Source of the DNA: Sesamum alatum
Lineage: Eukaryota > Streptophyta > Magnoliopsida > Lamiales > Pedaliaceae
Length of the DNA: 64,000 bases
Reading direction: 5' to 3'
Assembly: GCA_034509735.1 (NCBI GenBank)
Contig: JACGWO010000001.1
Span: forward strand, 34,475,966-34,539,965
How positions within the stretch are numbered: the first letter of the stretch is position 1; each line of letters opens with the position of its first letter. Below, one piece after another: positions 55,212 to 64,000 of the stretch. The notes beneath the pieces are model-generated. The model was given only the letters and a program-made list of their open reading frames with translations, ran no database searches and was not told the DNA's origin. Both the position numbers and the translations under genes were made by a program.

Positions 55212-57410
55212 TGAAAGAATCGGTACGGCCCGGGAACGCGGAAACGTAAAATAAAAGAAATTTAAAACGATTTCAAAGGGGTGTTCCCTTTGAATTCCCG
55301 GGCGTTCGGTGTATTCAAAAGCATAATAACATACATAAAAATATGCTTGAACATGTGGCTAGAGGAGGAAACAAAAAAGGTACAATAATTTAAATAGAAA
55401 CATACCTTTTTTGTTTCACATGTACAACGGCAACAAGATTTTGATTCTCTTTTCGTTCCTTTTCCGTTCACCTTAGGATTCAAATTAGAACCCCTCTAAT
55501 TTGTCCACACCACAGCAATGGAAGTAAATCTAGATCTACTGCTAGGTAGAAGCTAGATCAAGGAAGAAACGAAAAACGTATTACACTATTGATTAGTGTA
55601 TACGTATTTCTCATGTTCTCATTTTGAATCCAATTCAAAGAGAACTCAAAAGAAGGAGAAAAGGCTGGAAATTTTCGTGGCTTGTGTGCTAGGGAGTGCA
55701 AGTTAGGAAGATGAAAAGTGTATACATGTGTTGTGTAGTTGTAGGTAGTTTTCAAAACCACCTACACACTAATGCACAACTTATGCTCAACCTCCAACCA
55801 TGTTAGCACAATATGTGGACCACCTAGCCATCATGGCAAGCCACATCATTGCTTACATGGAGCCACATCATTGCTTACATGGAGGACTTTCAACTCCTCT
55901 TAAACTTGCATCAAACCTTTGAGCTTTGATTTCAAGTCATGGACCGGTTTTGACCGGTCTTGATTTAATCAAATTAAATCAAGTGATCCATGGGTTTTAA
56001 ATTAATCCAATTAATTTTAAACCTTATTGAAATCCAAAAGTCAATTTAATCCAATTAAATAAACATAAGCTCAAACACTAATTAATTGATCCAATCAATT
56101 AATTAAACGAAACCCAATAAATTAATCCAATTAATTTAAAGGTATTGAGCCCAAAATTAATTAATCCAATTAATTAATTCTTGGGTCATCCATCCAATGA
56201 ATTTTTTCAATAAATGATCCCATCATTTATATTCTTCTTGAATTAATTTAATCCAATTAAATTATTTCACTTCTTCCAGAATTAATTCCAAATTAATTCC
56301 ACTACTTTCATAGTGATTTGTGTGTGAATCTTTAGGTTCACCCTCAGCTAGACTTGGGCTTGTGTCCAACACAATTGATTAATAAATCCAATTTAATTAA
56401 TTATTTCTGATTAACCATTAATCAGAAATGCCCGTTACCATGGGTGGCCGTCTAGCAACGGTCCATGGCACTAGAGACTAGGTGAATGTTGGCGTGAACA
56501 TTTAGGCTCCGAATTCCATACAGGTACAGTCCTTTGTCAACCATCTCCCGGCCTTAGTCTAGGGCATGGAATTGGGTGTCGGTTCCCATCCTGGACTAGG
56601 CAACTATGCTACAAACTCGAGACGCGTTTACTCTATTGATCGACCTAGGGAACCATTCCCTACTCGACCAATCGCTATGGCCGTAGACTTAATGAGTCGA
56701 AACCATCTCAGAGCGCATAGGAGACATAGCTGTCAAATACTTACAGGGGACAGATTCTATCTTGGAATCCACCGTCCTCACTACATACTCCGACTGCCCT
56801 GGACAAGGCTTATAATGACCATATAAAAGACATGGTCACCTCTCGCCAAATCCAAGATACAACCTTCATATGCAAGCGACTGCCATGATTCCTCAAGTCC
56901 GAGGACTAATCCCGTACTATCGGAACCGAGAATTTCAGTCATACCAACCAGGCCTCCAAGGTTTCCATATGACGATTCTCGCGAGTCAGTTCAGTCAGTC
57001 GACTACTTTGCCAACTAACCCACTAAAATTGCATAGACGACCCACGTCTGGCACCGATGAAACTCGGCACTCACCCAGTGAATGCAATACTTAGTGCAAG
57101 TCTCTATAGGACACTCGAGGCCCAGTCTCGAGGTCCTCGACTTGGAACGTTTCAGACCGACCCTCAAGGAGTTGGTTTCATAGCCGCCAACCTATGCGCA
57201 GCTCAACTCAATGGGTTTTTACCAATCGGTCTGTGGGCATTTGTTGTGACATTGAAACACCATTCAAATGTAAGTAGTAAGCACAACAAACACATTTTGC
57301 CAATGATGAATACTTACTTTATCCATCAGTATAATATTACTTTGATAAAGATCGACGAATAGTTTCCAGAACAACCAATCCAATTGACTTTCTGGTCACT
57401 TATTCTAACA
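55212..57410 (-). repeat. 5' LTR of G (right)
   Basis: 2199 bp, close to 48263-50463 throughout, including the 22-bp duplication (55840-55883) and the U5 hairpin arms TTCAAAGGG (55272-55280) and CCCTTTGAA (55286-55294). Confidence 0.93.
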
Positions 57411-57415
57411 GCAGG
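57411..57415. repeat. target duplication GCAGG, right of G
   Basis: Exact match to 48258-48262. Confidence 0.93.
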
Positions 57416-58204
57416 TACTCATCTTGGACCTAAGTGTCGGTCTGTCCTACACCAAACGCCGCAAGGAATCCTTCCCTTCTGTTCAGTTATTGTTGCCACG
57501 GATTTTAGGGACAAGACATAGAGTATTGTGAGACACTACTGTCAACACTCTTGACAAGAAACAGATCCTTTCTTGGAAACTACTGTCACGTTGCACACCG
57601 TGGCTGCACTAGATATGGCTTATGACTACTCAACTGTATTTTGGCAATCTCTCACCATACCTAAGATACAGTCTCAATGTATAGGTAAACTCAGCAATTC
57701 CTCAAGTCAAAGGATTAACCTGTACCGTTAGAACCAGGAACTCTCGTCATACCTACCCGACCTTACTCAAGGTCCTCCGTAAGACGGTTCCCACGCGTCA
57801 CCTCAGTCCGCCGCTCCCCAGCAAGCTGATCCACTAACACTGCTTAGACGACCCTCGTCACCCATCGATGAAACCTGACAGAAGATGCTTAGTGCAAGTC
57901 TCAAGTGGATTCTCGGCACCCATTTTCGAGATTCCTTGACTTGGAGATTTTCAGACTGATTCGGCGGAACTGATTTCATGAACCTACCTCCAAGCGTAGT
58001 CTCAGTCCCCAAAATGTAATCTCAGTCTGTGGGCTTTGTTTGTGTAGTGAACAGTTATAAAACAGTTAAAGTGAACACAGACAAAGTATGAGCCAGATGA
58101 ATTTCACTTTCTTATTCATCGAGGTTTATTAAAACTTTGAAATTGTTCAGACATAGGTTATAATTTGCCTAATAAGATTGGCTTCATGGTCACCTATTCT
58201 AACA
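57416..58204 (-). repeat. 3' LTR of F, proximal part
   Basis: Minus-strand LTR start TGTTAGAATAGGTGACCATG at 58204, continuing to the G insertion site. Closely matches the LTR fragment at 2878-3700. Confidence 0.9.
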
Positions 58205-58219
58205 ATCTCCCACTTGACC
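58205..58219 (-). other. polypurine tract of F
   Basis: The minus strand reads GGTCAAGTGGGAGAT next to the LTR start. Confidence 0.9.
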
Positions 58220-58220
58220 T

Positions 58221-59319
58221 TTAAAGCCAATCACCTATATGCCTAATCCCCATCTTCTCAAGATGTTGCGTATGAGCGCTCTGCGACATAGGCTTCGTCA
58301 GCGGATCTGCTGTGTTGTCTGCTGAGTTGACTCGGTCCATCCGAATGTCACCTCTTCCTATCATTTCTCTTAGAAGGTGGTAGCGTCTAAGAATGTGTTT
58401 AGATCGATGATGAGATCTCGGTTCCTTTGCTTGCCCTATGGCTCCGTTGTTATCACAAAAGATGACTACGGGCTCCGCAATGCTAGGCACCACACCCAAC
58501 TCTTGGATGTAGTTTCTCATCCAAACCGCTTCTTTGGCAGCTTCTGAAGCTGCTATGTATTGGGCTTCAGTGGTGGAATCAGCAGTGGTTGCTTGCTTGG
58601 AACTTTTCCATGCTACCACTCCTCCATTGAGCCTGAATACATAACCTGATTGAGACTTGGCATCATCGTCATCTGCCTGGAAGCTAGCATCGCTAAAGCC
58701 TTCCAGAATCAGTTCTCCATTGCCATAGATTAAGAACATTTCCTTAGTCCTCCTTAGGTACTTAAGAATGCCCTTGACTGCATTCCAATGTACCTCTCCT
58801 GCACAAGACTGATATCTGCTCGTTACACTTAAGGCATAAGCGATGTCAGGTCTCGTGCAGTGGACCGCATATTGGATGCTTCCTACGGCAGAAGCATAGA
58901 GGACGATTTTCATCTTCTCAAGTTCCTCATCAGTCTGGGGAGACTGTTTCTTGGACAACTTGATCCCATGCCCAATAGGAAGGAATCCTTGTTTGGAGTT
59001 GTCCATGCGAAATCTTTTCAGGACTTTCTTCATATACGAGTTTTGAGTTAGCCCCAACATTCTTTTAGATCTGTCCCGGACAATCTGGATGCCAAGAATG
59101 TAGGAGGCTTCACCCAAATCCTTCATGAAAAATTGAGTTGATAACCATGCTTTTGTGTTACCTAACATTCTAACATCATTACCTATGACCAGAATGTCAT
59201 CCACATAAAACACTAGGAACACTATAGAGCTCCTACTGACCTTCTTGTATACACAAGGGTCAGATTCATTTTTGATGAAATCATAGCCCCGTATTACTTC
59301 ATCAAAGCGAATGTTCCAA
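58221..59319 (-). pseudogene. element F reverse transcriptase C-half and RNase H (open)
   Basis: Open for 333 codons from the Met at 59222 and, without a stop, from just after the TGA at 59324-59322. It contains YVDDILVIGND (active site 59207-59196), LGIQIVRDRSKRMLGLTQ, ADSTTEAQYIAASEAAKE (the usual Glu reads Gln in EAQY), FCDNNGAI, HRSKHILRRYHLLRE and ends with DWL and a stop at the conserved place. This is the least damaged reverse transcriptase/RNase H in the window. Confidence 0.9.
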
Positions 59320-59321
59320 CT

Positions 59322-60404
59322 TCAGGATGCTTGTTTGAGGCCATAGATGGACTTCTGGAGGCGACAGACTTTCTGTTCTTCTTTGGTGACTGTGAATCCC
59401 TCCGGCTGATCCATGTAGATCTCTTCATCAATGAAACCATTGAGGAAAGCCGTTTTCACATCCATCTGCCATATCTCATAGTCATACCATGTTTCTATGG
59501 GAAGCAAGATCCGAATGGACATAGCCATGGCTACCCACGAATAGGTATTCTCGAAGTCGACCCCAGGTCGTTGAGTATACCCTTTTGCTACTATCCTAGC
59601 CTTGAAGGTTGTGACTTCTCTATCAATGCTAAGTTTGCATTTATAGACCCATTTATAGCCAACTGGCTTGACCCCTTTGGGTGGGTCTACAGGTGTCCAG
59701 ACTTGGTTCTTACTCATGGAGTCCATTTCGGTTTTCATGGCCTCAAGCCATCTCCCGGAGTCGATGTTATACATCGCTTCCCTGTACGTCTTAGGATCCT
59801 TATCCAATCGATTGGTCGCATTTAGAAAGTCATGCCTCATGGGAGGTTGAGACTCTCTAGCTGACCTACGGAGAACGGGAACGTCAGTGGTGACTGTGGG
59901 CATTGACTGTATAGGAGCTGGCGGTTCAGGTATCGAGGCTGGCTCTTCCTGAGGTCGATCTTCATGCCTAGCATGCTGAACTTCTCGAGGTTGATCAACC
60001 TTCTGGGTATCTATCCTGAATCCTCTAAGTGAGGAATCCGCAGTTTTCACTGATGACTGGTTTCCATCACTTGACTCCTCAAGGATCAGTTCATCAGGCT
60101 GGATATCCTCTAGAAAACCTTGTTCCAAGAATACTGCGTTCCTTGAAACAAATACCTTTTGTTCCAAGGGGTCATAAAAATAATAACCTGCAGTTTCTTT
60201 GGGGTATCCAACGAACCTCCACAAACTAGACTTTGTTTCTAGCTTGTCTCCCACTAGCTTCTTGACGTATGCAGGGCTACCCCACACTTTCAAATAGTTG
60301 TAGGAGGCAGGCTTGCCGTGCCATATCTGATACGGGGTTTGGTCAATACACTGGTTGGCGCCAAGTTTAATAACTTGGTCGCAGTCTCCAATGCGTAGCC
60401 CCAA
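59322..60404 (-). pseudogene. element F integrase C-terminus and reverse transcriptase N-half
   Basis: A 360-codon open frame: YQIWHGKPASYNYLKVWGSP, FVGYPKETAGYYFYDP, the acidic linker region, [37 protein letters not shown], and SIYGLKQAS followed by TGA at 59324-59322 (CGA-type Arg to stop). It is in the same frame as 58221-59222, so one nonsense change separates the halves. The first ~20 residues are out of frame with integrase. Confidence 0.9.
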
Positions 60405-60507
60405 AACGACAAGGGCAATTTGGTAAAACTCATCATGGATTGGACCATGTCTAACAGGGTTCGATTTCTCCTTTCAGAGACCCCATTTAACTTGGTATCC
60501 ATTCAGA
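60290..60507 (-). pseudogene. element F integrase core fragment
   Basis: LNGVSERRNRTLLDMVQSMMSFTKLPLSFWGYALETATKLLNLAPTS in short segments, in a different frame from 59322-60404 because of a frameshift near 60340-60350. A 13-nt deletion affects the preceding PPGTP motif. The fragment ends at about 60507, where A' LTR sequence begins. Confidence 0.88.
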
Positions 60508-60508
60508 G

Positions 60509-60970
60509 ACCTAGTCTCTAGTGTCATGGACCGTTGCTAGACGGCCACCTATGGTGACGGACTACTTTGGTTATGAGATAATGAGAAGTAGGTCCAAGTC
60601 TAGCTGAGGGTGACCTAAAGAGTCACACCCGCTACTGGATGTGAAAAGATTTAATTTAGAGCTAATTCTGGAGAAGATTTAATTTAATAGGATTAAATTA
60701 TACTTCTTCGAGACTCACGCCTTCACGGATTAATTGGATTAATCGGGCTTGAGTTCATAAATTGGACTTATGAATTTAATAAAGCATGGGTTTCCCTTTT
60801 AATTAGATTAAAAGAGTAAATTAATTAGTGGGCTTGGAATATTAAATAGGATTTAATATAGAGTCCATTGGACCTCTGGACTATTTAATTTAGAATTAAA
60901 TAGGCCCATTCCATAAAGCCCATCAAGGATGAATGGACGAGATTTGATCTATAGATTGATGAGATGAAGG
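60509..60970 (+). repeat. 3' LTR of A', middle segment
   Basis: Begins ACCTAGTCTCTAGTGTCATGG (U3 conserved block) and follows A's LTR through its palindromes to GAGATGAAGG, where a solo LTR is inserted. The tandem array of A's LTR is present here only as about one unit. Confidence 0.88.
60966..60970. repeat. target duplication GAAGG, left of solo LTR
   Basis: Exact match to 62404-62408 on the other side of the solo LTR. Confidence 0.92.
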
Positions 60971-62403
60971 TGTTAGAATAGGTGACCATGTAGCAAATCT
61001 TGGTAGGCGAATTCTAACCTATGTTTGAACAATTTCGAAGTATTAATAAAACCTTGATGAATAAGAAGTGAAGTTCATTTGGCATATACTTTGTTTGTGT
61101 TCACTTTATCTGCTCTATAACTGTTCGCTATACAAACAAAGCCCACAGACTGAAATCACATTTCAGGGACTGGGACTACGCTTGGGGGTAGGTCCATGAA
61201 ATCAGTTCCGCAAATCAGTCTGAAAATCTCCCAAGTCAAGGAATCTCGAAAATGGGCACCGAGATTCCCCTTGAGACTTGCACTAAGCATCTGTTGTCGT
61301 GTTTCATCGACGGGTGACGAGGGTCGTCTAAGCAGTGTTAGTGGGTTGGCCTGCTGGGGGGGCGGCCGACTGAGGTGACTCGCGGGAACCGTCTTATGGA
61401 GGACCTTGAGTAGGGTCGGTTAGGTATGACGTGAGTTCCCGGTTCCAAACGGTACAGGTCAAGTCCTTTGACTTGAGGAATTGTTGAGTTTACCTGTACA
61501 TCGAGACTGTATCTTAGGTATGGTGAGAGATTGGCAAAATGCACTTGAGTAGTCATAAGCCATGTCTAGTGCAGCCGCGGTGTACAACGTGATAGTAGTT
61601 TCCAAGAAAGGATCTGTCTCCTGTCAAAAGGTTGACAATAGAGTCTCACAATACTCTGTGTCTTGTCCCTAAAATTAATCAACGGTTGAGATTAAAGAGA
61701 GGAATTGATGGCTAGGATTGGTTTGACCAAGAAGCTAGCAATTGACTAGGATTTGACTAGGTCAAATCCTATTCAAGAAGGAGTCTTCAAAGTGTAGGGA
61801 TTTGAAGAGGAATAGGATTCCTCCTCTATAAATACTCCTAAGTATCCACGTTGAAGAAGATGATGAAATTTGAAGCACACACACAACACATACTCGGCTC
61901 CTCTCTCTCTCTCTCGGTCGCATCTCTCTCTTCCTGTCTTCCAAGTTCTTTTGTGTTGACAATTGAACTAAGGAGGTTTGATCTCGTTAATTAAATAGCG
62001 TTTGATCATTCCGTCCTCTCCAAATATATATACTTATTCTATCGCTAGCACGAGGAGCAAGATACGTGGGCGGATTGCGTGTATGAATTAGAGGGTCTCC
62101 CATACGAAATCTTGGAGCAAAACGGGGAACAACGCGAGTACCGGCTTAAAGACGAAAATGACAATCGGTAGGTTTTTGGTTTATAATTTTCGTCCATCTT
62201 TCTTTTAAACCCTATGGCCTCCATGAAATCTTTTATTTCTTTTATTATTCATGAGATACACCAAACGCCTGGGAGATTCAAGGGTACACCCCTTGAACAT
62301 GTCTATTATGCATGCTTTAAATTCTTGCAAATTCTTTTATTTTACCGCGCTTCCGCATTCGCGCTACTCCCGGGCTGATCCATACGCCTTTGTTAGGCTT
62401 TCA
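60971..62403 (+). mobile_element. solo LTR (B2-type), internally deleted
   Basis: TGTTAGAATAGGTGACCATG...GTTAGGCTTTCA, 1433 bp, flanked by GAAGG on both sides. A deletion near 61678 joins GTCCCTAAAATT directly to AATCAACGGTTGAG, removing the U3 conserved block and most AT-rich palindromes. TATAAATA is at 61827-61834. No internal element sequence is present. Confidence 0.92.
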
Positions 62404-62408
62404 GAAGG
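62404..62408. repeat. target duplication GAAGG, right of solo LTR
   Basis: Exact match to 60966-60970. Confidence 0.92.
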
Positions 62409-63069
62409 GTCATGATTAATTTCACTTAATCAAAGCCTAGGTTGACTAGGTTTTGACTAGGTCAAAATCCTAGTCAAAGTGTGCCTCTTTAGAAGAGAGT
62501 TTGAGTAGGTATATAGGAAAACATATTTCCTATAAATACTCAAAATACACACACACAAACTATTCTCTACACATTATTCCATCTCCCTCTCTCTCAATCT
62601 CGTCCACTCTCTCCTACTCTCTCCGTGTTTTCCTTTGTTCTTCTTGATTTATTCAAGGTAGAACAAAAGAGACGTCGATAGTGTTGTATTGATGTCTCTT
62701 CTCCTGTAAACGATTTCTTGCTAGCATGAGAGTTCGTTACTTTTGGGTGAAGCGTATGGACGATTTAGAGAGTCTCTACTTTGAGATCTTGGTGCAAAAC
62801 GGGGAACAATGCGTGTAGCCGAATGAAGAAGACTACGAGGGTAATGTTTCCTCTTTACGTTTCTTATTCTCTAAATTCTATAGCCTCCATGTTGTGTATT
62901 TTATTGAACATGAGATACACTGAATACCCCGGAGAATCAAGGGCACACCCCTTGATCTTTTTATGCATGTTTGATGTGTGTTTAATTTCGTTTATTATAC
63001 GCTTTGCAATTTTATATTTGCAACCCGCATTTCCACCGCGCCTCTCCCGGGCCGATCCGCTCGCTTTCA
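62409..63069 (+). repeat. 3' LTR of A', last segment
   Basis: Continues A-type LTR after the solo LTR: TGACTAGG repeats, TATAAATA (62531-62538), ACACACAC, CT-rich stretch, U5 hairpin GAATCAAGGG/CCCTTGATC (about 62934-62957), end CGCTCGCTTTCA. The next bases GATTC (63070-63074) are the expected target duplication of A'. Confidence 0.9.
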
Positions 63070-64000
63070 GATTCATCATTGGGAACGATGAGTTAGTTGT
63101 GCTTACTGCTAGCATTGAACGTGATTTTGATGTCACAACAAACGCCCATAGACTGAATATATGAATCCAAGAAGTTGGACTGCACATAGGTTGGCAGTCA
63201 TGGAATCAACTTCTATAGGTCGGTCTAAAACACTCCACGTCTAGGACCTCGAATTTAGGTATCGAAGATCCTATAAAGACTTTCACTAAGGATTGCATTC
63301 ATCGGATGAGTACCGTGTTTCATCGGTGACAGACGTTAGACGTCTATGCAGTATTAGTGGGTTAGTTGACAATGGTGTTGGCTGACAGAGGTGAATTGCG
63401 GGAATCATCATATGGGAAACCTTGAGTGGGTTGGTCGGTACGACTACTATTCCTGGTTCGGACAGTATGAGATCTGCCCTCGAACTTGAGGGGCTACGGC
63501 AGTCACATGCATGTCATGTTTGTATCTTAGGTTTTGCTAAAACTACCAAGACAAAGGACTTGGTTGTTATAAGCTATGTCTAGTGCAGTCAAGATGTGTA
63601 GTGTGGACGGTGAGTCCCAAGAAAGGATCCATCTCCTGTCAAACAATTGACAATAGTGTCTCACTTATACTCTGAGACTCATACTCCATAAATTTGTGGC
63701 CACAGTGACTGAACAGTGGGATGGAATCCCAGTAACGTTTAGTGTGTGCACGAGTCTAGGCTTAAGTCAAGAATGGGTGTCGACGTCCAAAGTCCATACC
63801 CTAGACTATAGCTGTGAGATAGTAGAGGAAAGGACATACATACTCGAGAACCTAAATGTTCACCCCATAATTTCACCTAGTCTCTAGTGCCATGGACCAT
63901 TCCTAAACGGCCACCCGTGGTGACGGACGAATTTCTGTCATGTGATGATTGGAGATCCAGCCAAGTATAGCTGAGGTTGAACCTCACACACGATTCACCG
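63070..64000 (+). repeat. A-type LTR interior, host of A', cut by window end
   Basis: Resumes an LTR at ATTCATCATTGGGAACGATGAG, matching about 46675 onward in the A' LTR. It contains the start of the U3 conserved block (about 63870-63990: TAGTCTCTAGTGCCATGGACC, then AAGTATAGCTGAGG) and runs off the edge. More diverged than the other A-type LTRs, as expected for the oldest layer of the right nest. Confidence 0.85.

Larger units (their letters stand above)
48263..57410 (-). mobile_element. element G: structurally complete, non-autonomous Copia LTR retrotransposon
   Basis: Minus-strand element with LTRs 48263-50463 and 55212-57410, primer site (55210-55199), polypurine tract (50478-50464) and perfect target duplication GCAGG; 9148 bp. 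By eye the LTRs differ by about 30 substitutions in 2.2 kb (about 1.4%). The interior is the same degraded gag-pol type as in A and A', but the LTR differs from A's in R/U5 and the leader lacks a GC-rich tract. Confidence 0.93.
47127..60507 (-). mobile_element. element F: minus-strand Copia, 5' half missing, carrying element G
   Basis: Reading on the minus strand: integrase from about 60507, reverse transcriptase, RNase H, polypurine tract (58219-58205), then a 3' LTR split by G (58204-57416 and 48262-47127). The 5' LTR, leader, gag and protease are missing. At 60507/60509 the integrase meets A-type LTR sequence, with about 410 bp of that LTR also gone, so a deletion removed F's 5' half together with part of its target. 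Confidence 0.88.

Noticed and set aside
1..64000. Host protein-coding, tRNA or rRNA genes
   Set aside because: All sizable coherent frames match Copia gag-pol; remaining sequence is assigned to LTRs or leaders, and no tRNA or rRNA signature was recognised by eye.

Overview
The window is transposable-element DNA from a flowering-plant nuclear genome. It is a nest of long Ty1/copia LTR retrotransposons and I see no host gene, tRNA or rRNA. The evidence is repeated gag-pol fragments in Copia order (gag with a CCHC zinc knuckle, protease, integrase, reverse transcriptase with YVDD, RNase H), tRNA-iMet-type primer sites (TGGTATCAGAGC and variants), polypurine tracts (AAGTGGGAGAT) abutting TGTTAG...CA LTRs, and 5-bp target duplications. 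The host species cannot be read from the sequence. Element names below (A, A', B, B2, C, D, E, F, G) are mine.

Left nest, 1-31453. The edge holds a minus-strand element (leader 1-891, 5' LTR 892-2877) inside another minus-strand LTR piece (2878-3700), itself inside the leader of broken element E (3701-6215). E's integrase is cut by the 5' LTR of D (6216-7903). D's leader holds a minus-strand solo LTR (8975-11178), and D's gag is cut by element B (5' LTR 12650-14641, gag-pol 27291-31340, truncated 3' LTR 31357-31453). B's leader is split by element A (15661-26091), complete in structure with LTRs about 99% alike and target duplication AGGAT.

At about 31453/31454 a deletion scar joins B's 3' LTR to the middle of C's 5' LTR and fuses two nests. 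Right nest, 31454-64000: element C (to 41069) sits in a B2-type LTR (41070-42617), which sits in the 5' LTR of A' (42618-42978). A' continues with a shortened defective interior and a 3' LTR starting at 46577. That LTR holds a 5'-truncated minus-strand element F (47127-60507) and a solo LTR (60971-62403), and ends at 63069 inside yet another LTR (63070-64000). F's LTR holds element G (48263-57410, minus strand), complete in structure with target duplication GCAGG.

No gag-pol is intact. A, A' and G share the same lesions (lost protease motif, a deletion of the first half of reverse transcriptase, lost YVDD), yet A and G have LTRs differing by only about 1-1.4%. This points to a non-autonomous lineage carrying an inherited dead pol and moved by enzymes supplied by relatives.

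The most unusual signal is non-coding. The LTRs and the 1.8-2.5 kb leaders are packed with short perfect inverted repeats whose arms change together: AT-rich palindromes around TGG/TAG in U3, a hairpin and clamp stem in U5 beside the primer site, GC-rich GCAGGC/GCCTGC hairpin arrays in most leaders, and a long-range GGATGATCAC...GTGATCATCC stem before gag. Together they look like a structured regulatory or packaging architecture shared by autonomous-type and defective members.
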